DNA of 24,642 nucleotides from Chara braunii (lineage: Eukaryota; Streptophyta; Charophyceae; Charales; Characeae): assembly GCA_003427395.1 (NCBI GenBank), contig BFEA01000248.1, positions 1,761,362-1,786,003 of the forward strand, read 5' to 3'. The notes beneath the pieces are model-generated. The model saw only the letters and a list, made by a program, of their open reading frames with translations. It ran no database searches and was not told the DNA's origin. The position numbers and the translations under genes are program-made. Of the stretch, positions 8,301 to 18,363 are shown in pieces. The stretch's first letter is position 1. The number at the start of each line of letters is the position of its first letter.

Positions 8301-9589
8301 AGCCAATGTTCAAGCCCTCAGGCCACACCAACGCAGTATCCAATTTCGCTCCTACTGTATGGCGCCCAGTGCCCTTCCTACTCCACTTAGCCTATCCTAC
8401 TACAGCCACAGTCACGCAACAGGCTCACTTCGACTTTGAAGACCAATGTACATGACGTGAACACCAATGCCGACCTCCCTCATGCACCAGGTACGTATCT
8501 CGTCGCCCCTCATCACACCCTGACCACCCACACGCGCCTCCTTCCAGAAGACCACCGTCGCCGATTACCCCCTTGCGCCGTGGAGCCTGGCTATGGCCGC
8601 TCGCGCCCCGCTGCCCTGCAGCGCCCCACTCACCACCAAGCGCCCCGTGTGCGCCCCAGCCAGCAGCGCAGCAAACGGACACTTGCGCTGGATTGCAGCA
8701 GCGTGTCCGCATTGCCTGCGCAGCCAGAATGCCAGAACCTGGCTGCCCCCCTTAATATATGGAAGTGGCAGCCTGTGTTGGCTGTGTACAGGCCTGGCTG
8801 GAAGCTTTCCAGTAGCTTCCAGTTGGGCCCCAGTATCTGTGCCCAGGCCCAAGTCTACAGTTGGGCTCATCCAGGGTGACGTCCAGCCACAAGTGTTTGC
8901 CACACTCTCATTGGCTCATGGTAGCTGTGTGACGACAATGCTGCATTCTCATTCGCCCGTGCCACTGAGTGATGTGTCGGCCTCACAAATGACTGCGCCC
9001 AGGGATCAACCACTCGGCCCTGGGCTGAACTGTACCATGTTTCTGGAAAGAGCTGGGAGGCTCACGTTTCCTTGTAACCAACTGGCGTGCTGCAACTGTC
9101 TGAGTACCCACATATGGGAAAATGTCAAAATTTGGCCTCTTGTGAATATTCAGGCCCGCCTTCACTTAGGGCGGGCACAGGGCTCGCTGAGGGCCACTGC
9201 CGAGAACATGAGCATGTCTGATAAGGGCCCTGCGAGGGCTCATTCCTCGCAGTATGAAAAGCATCGATGGGAAGAATGAGTCACAAAGTCATGAAGCAGC
9301 AATCGCATAGAACTTACCAGAGACAGGAAGACAATGTCACCAAGACACTGAGGATGTCTGGAAATGAATTGCACAGCTTGAACTAAGTGACCTGAACTAA
9401 TGAGACCTGCAACAAGAAGCAAATGGGAATAATTGAGAAAGCAGTTCACTCATATATTGTCACATATCTATCAAGTAGTATTAAGTACCATTAACCAATG
9501 GAGCGCACTTTGCAACACAAAAGGAGAAAATAGCTGACAGCATGAAGCACGCTGAAACCTCTCTTTCACCTTTTCCTGTGCAGTAGGCT
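8301..9589. other. GC-rich unassigned stretch with overlapping open frames
   Basis: Several frames are open on both strands here (plus 8436-8879 and 8593-9279; minus 8565-8903). They overlap extensively, look like low-complexity Pro/Ala/Cys/Ser sequence and show no domain I recognise. The openness is best explained by GC richness between about 8500 and 9050. I make no gene call. A small perfect hairpin lies at 8798-8822. Confidence 0.4.
8798..8822. other. Perfect 9-bp inverted repeat (hairpin, 7-nt loop)
   Basis: CTGGAAGCT at 8798-8806 and AGCTTCCAG at 8814-8822 are exact reverse complements around a TTCCAGT loop. No U run follows and no gene ends nearby, so I assign no function. Confidence 0.75.
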
Positions 9590-9621
9590 TTTTTCATTCT
9601 TTTCTATTCTAAGAAAGATAT

Positions 9622-9706
9622 ATAGACCAGTTCTTGATTAATGTGTGTCATCCTTGAGCAAGGCCCATGCCAATCTTCTCTGCATTGTTCCAATTTTGAT
9701 GGGAAC
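9622..9706 (-). pseudogene. U6 spliceosomal snRNA pseudogene
   Basis: On the minus strand, AAAATTGGAACAATGCAGAG, then AAGATTGGCATGG, CAAGGATGACACACA and AACTGGTC follow the order of the conserved body of U6 snRNA. By eye about five sixths of roughly 75 positions agree with canonical U6 as I remember it. The 5' stem-loop is missing or unrecognisable. The ACAGAGA box, which pairs with the 5' splice site, reads GCAGAGA. The AGC catalytic triad reads GGC. No T run ends the gene; instead an A-rich tract (minus sense) lies just downstream at about 9590-9612, as expected of a retrocopied transcript. These defects argue for a pseudogene rather than an active Pol III gene. Confidence 0.88.
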
Positions 9707-11971
9707 GGAAAAAAAGCAAAAAGAAAGGAAGAAAAGAAACACATCCTTTGGCTCTCCCTTTACTGTGCCTCTCACGTACAAGGCTCGGCACGTTGTAGTA
9801 GTTGAGCACGAGCTGCCTACATCCCCCCCTGCCATAACAGCCCTTTTGCGTGTGATTAAGGAGCAGAGTCAGGCGAGAGGGGATACGGAGAGATGAAAGA
9901 TGGAAAAGACAAAGCAAACGTAGACGAAGTGAAAGTAAGGATAGTGGAACACAGATGGAGCATAGGGAAGAATAAGAGAAGACTCAGGAGTCAGTTTGTC
10001 CTTGACAACAGGGAGGACATCAACGGTAGGGATAAGGGGGTGATGACATGTAGATCTAGTTGAGCATTCTCAGCACAACTGTTGCCATCATGGTTGGAGT
10101 TAAGCATGCCCACCAAACACTCTGGCAAATGGCATGTCGGTTGCAGGCTCCAGGAAGGAAGAAGGGGCATCACAGAAGACCAACCATTCATTATAACATC
10201 CCTGACCGCAAAATGGACATACAAGGTCCCGCTCTGGAGAGTGCCCGCAGTCAGGAGAGGACAGGCAGCCCTCCACAACACATGGATGTGGTCAGGGACA
10301 TACAAGGTCCCGCTCTGGAGGGTGCCCGCAGTCAGGAAAGGACATGCAGCCCTCCACAACACATGGATGCAGAAACCCTGACATTGGAGTGACTGTGGCA
10401 GAGACAAGGGCACCTGCAGCAGAGTGTAGCAGTGCCAAAGAGGGCACCAAGAAGGGCCGTCAGAGGACCTTATACTAGATGAAAATAATTCAGAAGAGCA
10501 TTTCTCTGTCAACTCAGTTCGCTACCAAAGGATGATGAATCGTGGCGTGCTTTCTGCAAGTCAAGGAAGAGCACATTCAACCACGAACACCAGTGTGGAC
10601 CCGTTAGAAAAGCCAGATCAGAAGTGGTTTCAGGGTTGTTTTAAGGGTTCCCAGGGTTGTTCTGCCTTTTCTTTCTTTTTATGTAACATCCTATGAAAGT
10701 CTGCGGTCCTGTGTTTGTCACAGACACTGTGTTTGTTGTTCTGCCTTTTCAGGTTTGACATGGGCATGTGTGTCATTTTCTTACTCTGCTTCGAAGCTCT
10801 GACTCAGTTGTCCTTCAACAGTGTACCACACATGTATGACGAATTCTGAGATGTGTCCTAATACAAGCATCTTTACTTGTGGTGGAAAGGCTCCTAAAAC
10901 ACCGGTACGGTTGGACAGACAAACGGAGCATATCATTAATTTTGAAGGAACAGCGGCCAGACTAAGCCCCTACATTCACATACTTTTCCTTTATTGCCTA
11001 TTCTTTTTCCATTACTTTCTTGTCTATTCGTTTTCCATTACTACAATTGCGTGCAGTGACTTCTTGCTCTCCGTTTTGTTTTGTTTTTTTCTCTTTCTTT
11101 TCGTTTTTTGTTGTCTGAAAGGAAACCAATACGTGCATGATATGTGCTGGAGACCAGGTCCAGGGTCCCTTGCATTCACGAACACCCACAGAACGCTTGC
11201 TTCTGTTATGGTCAAGGGACCCTGAAATAGCGGCATTGATTACTCCTTCCAAGGACAATGTACCCCCACTCCACCCCTGTTCCTCTTGTCCAATATTTTG
11301 TGGCCCACAACGTGTTCTGGCATTCCTCTCAGTTAGTTTATCAGAGTGCTGAATACAATCTGACTACAAAGCCATCAATAAAGAATGCCGAATCCCTTGA
11401 GGCCAGGGATTTCCTGCAACCTGGATTCTGTTTTCCAGGGTTTTGACCACGTGGCATCTGTTACCTTGTGGAGCTTCCATAGCCAATAGCTCGCCCCTGC
11501 TTACACTACGTGAAAGGAAGAAAGTGGGGGCGAAATAAAAGGAAGAATGAGAACAGACTAAGCCAGAAGGAAGACAGCTTGTGGCCAGTACGTGAGAACA
11601 GGGTATTTATGCAAAAGCTGTCTATCAAAGAGATATAGCCCACCGAGTCAACGACCATATATAGGCATGGACTCTGCTAGCTAGCCACAGAGTACCCATT
11701 GCACGGAAGAATTCAAATTAAAGTTAAAAAAACAAGTTAAATTAAAGAGAAAAACAATGTGGAGGGATAGTAAGGATGTGAGTCACGTGGCCATTCAATC
11801 GCAAGATCACGGTCCCAAAACATTGGCTCTTCAGCTTTCTGGCCCTGGGCCTATCCGGTGACTTCCGACGAGTATTTATTTCAGAAGTCGCAAGTCAGGT
11901 ACACCGCAGGCTTGACAGTGAAACCGCGACTTCAATGCTTGGTTGGTCGGTATCTGTCAGTAGACTCCGTA
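9707..11971. other. Unassigned stretch with one tandem duplication
   Basis: I see no supportable gene here. Beside the 81-bp duplication at 10215-10376 there is a purine-rich run at 9706-9745, T-rich DNA at about 10980-11120 and A-rich DNA at about 11710-11755. Open frames such as 9991-10512 (minus, 173 aa) and 10821-11225 (plus, 134 aa) are products of the duplication or of low complexity. Small unrecognised repeats cannot be excluded. Confidence 0.4.
10215..10376. repeat. 81-bp tandem duplication
   Basis: Copies start at 10215 and 10296, both with GGACATACAAGGTCCCGCTC, and continue through GTGCCCGCAGTCAGGA and CAGCCCTCCACAACACATGG. They differ at only a few positions; the second copy diverges after about 10371. 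The unit is 27 codons long, so frames pass through it unchanged, which explains the longer open frames on both strands. No gene is supported. Confidence 0.95.
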
Positions 11972-12254
11972 CTCTCAACCCGTAACTTCGGCATGTCCTG
12001 GTCCCGATGTTTGCCTTAAACACAACAAGTCGCGATCTTTCAGTTCAAGCCCCCGGTTCGTGTGGATTAGTGGACCCATCACTCAGATGGGCCGCCCTCC
12101 AGACGGTCAGGTGATAAGCCCCACTGAAACTGGGGTTGGGGTTTCTTGCCCGCACCGCCCCTCTCTCAATAACTGACAGACCCGCTTACTCCTAAAGAGA
12201 CAAGGCGTATAAAAAAAAAGGAAAAATCAAAGGAACTTAACGAATAGGAACTAA
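11972..12254 (+). repeat. SINE-like repeat of about 285 bp, copy 1
   Basis: First of three copies. It begins CTCTCAACCCGTAACTTCGG and ends with an A run, then AAATCAAAGGAACTTAACG. Near its 5' end, GGCATGTCCTGG and, about 50 nt later, GTTCAAGCC (12043-12051) resemble the A and B boxes of a tRNA-type Pol III promoter. The second matches the B-box consensus GWTCRANNC; the first matches only loosely. The A-rich tail and dispersed copies fit a SINE. The tRNA origin is tentative, since no T-stem pairing is visible. The next copy starts 287 bp further on. Confidence 0.7.
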
Positions 12255-12258
12255 CAAC

Positions 12259-12537
12259 CTCTCAACCCATAACTTTGGCATGTCCTGGTCCCAATCTTTG
12301 CCTTAAATGGCAAGTCACGATCTTTCAGTTTGAGCCCCCGGTTTGTGTGGATTAGTGGACCCATCACTCAGATGGGCCACCCTCCAGGTGGTCAGGTGAT
12401 AAGGCCCTCTGAAACTGGGGTTGGGGTCTCGTGCCTCCACCGCCCTTCTCTCAAGAACTGACAGACCCGCTTACTCCCAAAGAGACAAGGCAAAAAAAAA
12501 AAAAAAAGGAAAAATCAAAGGAACTTAACAAATAGGA
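12259..12537 (+). repeat. SINE-like repeat of about 285 bp, copy 2
   Basis: Directly follows copy 1 with only a few bases between them. It shares CCATCACTCAGATGGGC, GGTCAGGTGATAAG, CTGACAGACCCGCTTACTCC and the A-run tail, here 15 A or more. Relative to copy 1 it keeps a small hairpin, TTGCC-TTAAAT-GGCAA (12298-12313). Its B-box-like site reads GTTTGAGCC, one base off the consensus. Tandem spacing could reflect insertion of one copy into the tail of the other, or unequal duplication. Confidence 0.7.
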
Positions 12538-12594
12538 AAAAGCGGAGGAAATAGGATAAATTGTACACCAGGACTAACAAAAAGTAGGAGGAAA

Positions 12595-12822
12595 ATAGTG
12601 CAGGCTAACTTAGGCAGGGGTGAAGGAGGGTACATCCTTCCTCATGAAAGTAATCAATGCCGTCCTTCGGGCCTCCACACCAGAAGGGGGAGGAGCGTGA
12701 GAGTGTCCTCAATGTATTTTCTTTTGACTTGCCGGTGGAAAAGGAACCGTACTGACGCACACCAGAAAGGAAAAGGAGCCAGAACCAAAAGGTTATGTTT
12801 TAAAAAAAAAAAAAAAAAAAAA
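12595..12822 (+). mobile_element. LINE 3' tail fragment
   Basis: This is homologous to the 3' untranslated ends of the two LINEs downstream (17065-17273 and 22675-22877). Shared blocks in order are GTAATCAATGC, a run around CCTTCGGGCC and AGAAGGGGG, TTTTGACTTGCCGGTGGAA, AGGAACC...ACTGA and GGAGCCAGAACC, ending in a long A run (about 22 A, 12801-12822). No ORF precedes it, so it is the dead-on-arrival 3' end of a third LINE copy, or was separated from its body by the SINE-like copies upstream. Confidence 0.75.
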
Positions 12823-12848
12823 TTAAGGAAAAAAAACCTCCAACACTC

Positions 12849-13489
12849 CCAGTCCAACAGAGGCACTACCAATCCAAGAGTTGATGCTGGACCAGAACCT
12901 GGTCGATCCATTTAGAACTCTACACCCAGTCAAAAGAGCATTCACGCTGGTCAAGAAAAACCATGCACACCACACCGCCTTCTCACGAATAGATTATTTC
13001 TTGGTGTNAGAAACACTGATGGGGACAGTAAAGGATGNAGAGATNTTACCCCTGGCCTCANACACAGGGCTGGATCACAAGCCAATTGAGTTGGTAGTGT
13101 GCTTTGACCAANTNGTCAAAAGAGGGGNCAGCTTCCATAAACTCANNAATGCACTCTTGCTCANTCAGACCTTTCAAAAGNAAATACATGATTNTTGGGC
13201 AGGGCAGAAAGCAGCACGGCTAAGCACGGAAACCCGGTGGGACTGGTTTCAAAAGAGCTACTCTACTCTCTCGTTAGAAGCAGCCAGAATGTCTAGGAAA
13301 CTTGCCTCTAAGAGAAAGCAAAGGAGACAAACTTTGGAATTTGCCCTGCAAATAGCTGAAACCAACCTGATTGAGAACCCCTCCTCACCACTTTACAATG
13401 AAATCTTTGAGAAGGCATGGGAGGAATTGGCAATGTGGAAATGGTGGGATTTGAAAGGGCTACAAATAAGCCAGAATGTGCGAATATGA
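12849..13489 (+). pseudogene. L1a ORF2: end of AP endonuclease domain and linker
   Basis: The frame opens with PIQELMLDQNLVDPFRTLHP, then NHAHHTAFSRIDYFL and TGLDHKPIELV, the last blocks of the apurinic-endonuclease fold (the SRIDY and SDH-type regions). The catalytic His of this fold lies in LDHKP. A basic, helical linker follows (SLEAARMSRKLASKRKQRRQ, LQIAETNLIENPSSPLYNEI). Twelve isolated N bases fall between 13008 and 13194, so about ten residues cannot be read. The frame shifts near 13480 into the RT-proximal frame. The N-terminal two thirds of the endonuclease are absent, so this protein could not nick target DNA. Confidence 0.82.
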
Positions 13490-14831
13490 ACTCAGCGATT
13501 CAATGACTAAGCACTTCTTTGCCCGAATCAAGGCCAACTCAAGAGCTAATACGATTGAAGGCCTCATATCTATTACAGCCCCAGAGATTCTAAGAACGGA
13601 CAGTGAAGGAATGCTAGAGATAGCAAAGGATTTCTACAAAAATCTCTACCAGTCTAAAACCCCTACACCAATAGCACCCAGCACAAAAGAAGTGAAGAGA
13701 AAAATGCTCCAGTACCTGGAGCAGACGATAACAACTGAACAAGCGAAAGAACTAGACAAACCTATCACAACCAAAGAATTGCACCAAGCCCTAACAGGAA
13801 TGAATAATGGCAAGACACCAGGGATAGATGGACTGACGAAAGACTTCTGGGAGAAATTATGGCCCCTTCTATGATTGGACCTGTTGAACTATTACAACGG
13901 TTGCTGGACCAGAGGGGGACTAGGGAACTTACTCAGCTGCAGTGTGGTCACACTACTGTATAAAAAAGACGACAAAGCAGACATTAAAAATTATAGACCA
14001 ATCTCACTGCTAACACTCCTATATAAAATTATACTGAAGACCCTTTCCAACCGGATCACCAAAATAACAAACAAATGCTTTCACATTGACCAAAGAGGTT
14101 TCATCCCGGGTCGATACATTCTAGACAACGTGCTAATATTGAACGAGGCGGTAAGGAAGAGTAGGGAAAGAAGGATAAATACAGCCATATTGTTCTTTGA
14201 TTTTGAAAAAGCTTATGACCAAGTGAATTGGGATTTCATGGAAGCAAGTATGGAGAAAATGGGTGTAGGACCGAACTTTAGGAAATGGGTTCGTATACTT
14301 TACAGCGATGCAATCGGCTGTGTCCAAGTCAACGGACTGTTATCAGATCGTTATCCGATATCCCGCTCAGTCCGACAAGGAGACCCGTTGGCCCCGTCGA
14401 TCTTTCTTTTTGTAATGGAGGTCATTGCATCATTTCCGCGCAAAGACCCATCGATCCACAGACTCCCTGTCCTCAACGCAGGCTCGGCTCACCATATGGA
14501 TTTCCCAACAGCTATCATTTTGCAGACGACCTAACCGTGCTAATCAGAGCATCAGACTCATCCTTAAGGACATTGGGAAGCCTTCAGGCTGGCCTCTGAA
14601 ATGAAGATTAACTGGGGGAAAACAATAGGTTGGTGGCTATCAGATGAGGATCCCCTCCAACTGCAAGGGGAGGAAGCAGCCATGACGTGGGAAAGGCCAG
14701 ATGTACCCACCCGATACCTGGGTATACTTATGACAAAGGAGGGCCTGGCACCCCAAATGGGCCAAAACATATTGGCCAAAAAAATCAACACATCGGTCTT
14801 CTCAATGATGTGGTACATAACATCCATCTAA
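13476..14831 (+). pseudogene. L1a ORF2: reverse transcriptase domain
   Basis: Non-LTR RT motifs appear in order: MNNGKTPGIDGLTKDFW, then a TGA at 13872-13874, SVVTLLYKKDD, NYRPISLLTLLYKI, FHIDQRGFIPGRYILDNVL, motif A FFDFEKAYDQVNW, VQVNGLLSDRYPISRSVRQG, GDPLAPSIFLFVMEVIA and, after a frameshift near 14510, the active-site box FADD (14519-14530). Another frameshift near 14600 leads to MKINWGKTIGWWLSDED and RYLGILMTKEGLAPQMG. About 25 residues present in L1b are missing after 14785. The catalytic Asp residues are intact, but the frame is not. The segment ends at a TAA (14829-14831) at the same codon where L1b has TAG. Confidence 0.93.
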
Positions 14832-16668
14832 ACTGTTCCGGATAGCTCTATCAAAGAGATGAATCGAAAAGCCAGATCCTATCTCTGGTCAAGAGACCCT
14901 AACAAAGAAAATGGCATACCCAAGATTGTCTGGCATTATGTCATAAGAAGTCCACAGAGGGGAGGTCTAGGAATTATAGACCCTGGAACAGAGACGAAAG
15001 CCCTACAGACCAAATGGATTATTAAACTCCTGATGAATCCTGACACCGCATGAAAGAAACTAGCCTTGGATAGTATCAGAGCCTTGGCCCCGTTACCTTC
15101 GCCAGAAGACATGTCAGGGTTGTTATGGGTAATGAATAAGGAATGGGTTATGACTACATGGCGAAGGAATCGAAGGAGGGATGAAGGACTAGAGGGTTAC
15201 AAACCTCCTACTCCAGAGTCCATACTGGTCAGCGCTACTCCGAATTTGGAGAAGAATAATGCCTAGCAAATCTAATAGACCTAGATCCAAGGATGAAGTA
15301 CTCAGACAGTCACTCTTCGGGAATCAATGGGTAACAAATGAGAATGACAATCCCCTCCCCCTGGAACACAGATGGCTCTCCTGGGTCAAAAACAGCATAT
15401 GGAAAGTCGCCCACTTGTGGAATGAGGAGAAAAAAGAATGGAAGACGGAACAAGAGATCAGCTCCCAACTGAAAGGATGCCATAAACGAGAACCTAATCT
15501 CCAATATATCCTCAATCTTATCCCACATGAATGGAAGGCCATATTGACTGAAGCTGCACCTTGAAAACCCGGAGAGTGGGGGCTTCAGGTACAAGAAACG
15601 ACTCCTTCCAGAGCCTTTCAGTTCTCTCGCATGCAACAAAACTCGCCCACTAAGGTTACCTTCCTCTCTTTTCTGGTTTCCTGGTCCACTACCAGCATGC
15701 CGGCCATCGTCAACAGCAGAGTAGAATCAAAAGCCATAGACTTCTTCCTACTTAGAAAGGTGAGAGTCCTTGGTTCCTGGCCAAAATTAATCTTCAGACC
15801 TGACACAGCGATTCATAACTTGGAGTTTGACCCAGCCGAGTGGGCGTGGACGCCTGATAAAACTAAGAACATCAAATCCAAAATCCCAATTCATGAATAT
15901 ACATTCAAACTGGGACACATATTGTTGCTCGGAACCAAAGACCCTGACCCCATCATCAAGAAAAAATGGCAGACTCTATTGGGACAGGAGGCAGACAAAC
16001 TCACTCAGATCCAATGGAAGAAATTCAAGTCTATCAGACCAATTAAAATTAGAAACATTCAATGGCTAATCGCCTATGCAGCACTACCGGTAAACCAATG
16101 GCTGCACATGAGACGAAAGGGTTCAAACCCCAACAGTTCCGATCAGTGCACGGTCTGCACAGAAGTAGTGGTAGAGGATATAGTACACTGTCTACTACAG
16201 TGTAGGGAGGCGACGGACTATTGGGCAAGAGCCTCGGCACTATGGGACTCCCTATTCACGACCCCTTTCCCTGAACAACCCATCCAACTTCTCCTCCTGA
16301 CTAACATTCCTAAGCAGTTCCAGAATGCAGAAAGAATTTGGTTCGGAATCATAAGGAAGGTGACGCTATGGATCATATGGAAGGAAAGATGTAGCAGGAC
16401 GATTGAAGTAGTGGCCAATTCACGCGAGAAGGTTTGGGCCAAGACAAAAACAATGATACAAGCTGAAATCCTCTGCAAATGGCGGAGGATCAAACAATCA
16501 TGGACAGAGGATGAGAACCAACAAAAGAAGGCGAGACTGAGCTTCAGCAGAACTTGGCTGGTAAATGGCAAAGTGGCGGACCTGAGAGAAGACCGCATCT
16601 GTTGGAAAGACTGGCACGACTCAAATCCAGGGAGGGGCTACCAGCAACAAACAACGGTGGGCGGGTAA
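14832..16668 (+). pseudogene. L1a ORF2: C-terminal region with CCHC knuckle (zf-RVT type)
   Basis: This continues from RT with IKEMNRKARSYLWSRDPN, HYVIRSPQRGGLGIIDPGTE and MNKEWVMTTWRRN. A TGA at 15051-15053 and another at 15562-15564 break it; the second lies where L1b has Trp (x-KPGEWG). From 15259 to 16668 a single frame is otherwise open. It contains KVRVLGSWPKLIF, IRNIQWLIAYAALPVNQWL and the knuckle CTVC...HCLLQC (about 16147-16205), which matches the zinc-binding RT-associated domain of plant LINEs, then IWFGIIRKVTLWIIWKERC. Such C termini probably help bind RNA or the target during priming. Function is lost with the rest of ORF2. Confidence 0.87.
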
Positions 16669-17274
16669 AACACACACTGACCAAACTACCACAAGGGAGA
16701 CCAATGGCTGCAGCAACGGAGAGACAGTTCAGAGAGGAACGAAAGTGGTTCAGGACATACTGAAGGAAGTTGGACCCAGGCACCGTGAGTTGACAGGCTA
16801 AGTTGCTTCAGGGGACTTTAAGAAATGCTAGGAAAGGATTTGGAGTTTGTGTTTCTGGAAAATAAAAATTAGATTTGAGGGTTTAGGGTTTAGGGTTTGG
16901 ACAAAATTAGGGCTAACAGAGTTCATAATAGCAGAGTTTTAATGTGGTTCACATGTGGGATTTACAGTTAAGACAAAATTGGCAGCTTTGGCAGCTTCTA
17001 GGACCTTTCTCGTTAGTCATGCTTTATACGACAGGTTTTCGCAGTAGACCTGAGAGGAAAGGATGAAGCAGGGCAAGTTGACAGTCAATCCTCCACGATG
17101 TTGGAGCAATCAATGCTGGTCAGGGGTCCTTCGGCCAAACGGAAGGAAGCGTGGGTGATTACTTATGATGTATCCTGTTATTCTGACTTGCCAGTGGAAT
17201 AGGAACCAGACTGATGCTCTCCAGAATGGAAATGGAGTCAGGACCATAAGGGCCTGTTTTAATTAAAAAAAAAC
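16669..17274 (+). other. L1a 3' untranslated region and A-rich tail
   Basis: The first 400 bp have no clear match in L1b, whose ORF2 end lies closer to the tail. From about 17065 the sequence matches the other LINE tails (TCAATCCTCC, CCTTCGGCCAAACGGAAGG, ATTCTGACTTGCCAGTGGAA, GTCAGGACCATAAGG) and ends TTTTAATTAAAAAAAAAC. A short TTTAGGG tract lies at 16874-16900. No gene is seen in this stretch. Confidence 0.7.
16874..16900 (+). repeat. Short TTTAGGG (plant telomere-type) tract
   Basis: Two perfect TTTAGGG units (16882-16895) are flanked by the near-units TTTGAGGG and TTTGG. TTTAGGG is the common plant and streptophyte telomere repeat. With so few units, chance or a polymerase-slippage origin is possible. 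Confidence 0.75.
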
Positions 17275-18258
17275 AAAGCGGAGGAATTTTCTGAGTATGC
17301 AGAGGTGGACTCCAAAGAAGCACTACTGGACCTTAGACTAGAAAAATGGAGGACCTCCACGAACCAGAAAAAAAAAGCAAGTGACACCAATCAGTCAGCA
17401 ACGGAACCCATAGAAAAATCAGCCAGAGCTGAGATCGAACAGGAAATCGCAGTGGTGGAAGCACAGGCTGAAAAGTTGAAGAAGCTGAACTCAGCCTATG
17501 AGCCAGAGTTCTTCTCACTCAGACACATAGCAGATGGCAAGGCCCCTGAGGTTCTGGGCCAAGCGAAGTCTGCAAGGTTGACTCTGATGAGGACTAGACC
17601 ACTCCTCGTTGCACGCTAAATGGTGGAGAAGTGGAGAAAAAGGAATGGCAAGTAGCCACAGATGTGTCCTTTGCAATCCCCAGGATTGACAAAGGCCAGA
17701 ATGTGGCCACTATCCTTCAGGAGAAGATCACAACAACCTATCCACAGTGAGTGTTGAGACAGACCCCTTGGCGATCCAGCAGGATGACATACTGCAAGAG
17801 GCCTTACAGGGGAAACAGAAAGACACAGAGGCCCAGACAGACCCCAAGGACACTCGGATGGATCAGATCAACCAACCTGAACTCGGAACTCCCAGATCCT
17901 TCACCCCCCTCATCGCTAAGATGCCTGGGGGCACTAAGCTAAAGGGAGGAATGAGGTGGCGCCCGTGGAACACGGTAACGACTATCCCCTACAGCATCCC
18001 TGCCAAACTGCAGGCCACCTCTCTGGCAGGACTGATTAGCAAGGGAATTTCGAAGGGGACGGGGACTTGGACTCCAGGGCACATTCAATAGATATCGAGC
18101 GCTACTACCGTGATGAATGCTCGGAAGAAGGGATGGAGGAGGATGAGGAAGATTGGGCATCGAATAGAGATGAGCTAGACTCTGGGACACCTACTCCACA
18201 CGAAGGGAGTAGCAACATAGGGGAGTATAGGATGGATGTATCTCTGACTAAGACTTAG
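17275..18258 (+). pseudogene. L1b ORF1-like protein (coiled coil, acidic tail), fragmented
   Basis: The frame open from 17275 reads EEFSEYAEVDSKEALLDLRL, then a helical, charged segment (RAEIEQEIAVVEAQAEKLKK) consistent with a coiled coil, and stops at 17619. Other frames continue with VATDVSFAIPRIDKGQNVAT, ILQEKITTTYPQ, a 17747-18091 frame (TDPLAIQQDDILQEALQGKQ) and a very acidic stretch (DECSEEGMEEDEEDWASNRD) ending at 18258. Position immediately upstream of ORF2 makes ORF1p, the RNA-binding chaperone of LINEs, the likely identity. I see no CCHC knuckle or RRM motif, so the call rests on position and coiled-coil character. Confidence 0.6.
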
Positions 18259-18363
18259 TCAGACCCGCCGGGAGAGTCTGCTGAGTCGATGGAGACTGGA
18301 GGGTCAGGCGCTTCTTAGACCTAACTTCATGTTTCTTCCAGATTCACCTGACAAGTCTTGATC

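Larger units (their letters stand above)
12845..17274 (+). mobile_element. 5'-truncated L1-type LINE (L1a)
   Basis: This non-LTR retrotransposon lacks ORF1 and most of its endonuclease. It begins within the endonuclease domain directly after the A run of the preceding LINE tail, and continues through RT, the C-terminal CCHC region and a 3' untranslated region to an A-rich end at about 17262-17273. 5' truncation is the normal outcome of target-primed reverse transcription. ORF2 is broken by frameshifts (about 13480, 14510 and 14600) and stops at 13872, 14829, 15051 and 15562. It is clearly related to L1b but divergent, so the two are not a recent duplication. Confidence 0.88.

Noticed and set aside
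8436-9279. Possible host gene in overlapping plus-strand frames of 147 and 228 codons
   Set aside because: Frames are open on both strands of GC-rich DNA, the predicted proteins are low-complexity, and no domain or convincing splice structure is visible.
9622-9706. Functional U6 snRNA gene
   Set aside because: The AGC triad and ACAGAGA box are changed, the 5' stem-loop is missing and no T-run terminator follows.
10215-10376. CRISPR-like direct repeats
   Set aside because: Only two adjacent 81-bp units without spacers, in a clearly eukaryotic context.
9991-10512. 173-codon minus-strand frame
   Set aside because: Much of it is translation of the 81-bp duplication, whose length is a multiple of three; the opposite strand is also open. 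No family is recognised.
10821-11225. 134-codon plus-strand frame with a hydrophobic stretch that could suggest a membrane protein
   Set aside because: The Phe/Leu-rich part is translation of T-rich low-complexity DNA, with no supporting signals.
12654-12911. 85-codon minus-strand frame with a poly-Phe run
   Set aside because: It is antisense to the LINE 3' tail; the Phe run is the A tail read backwards.
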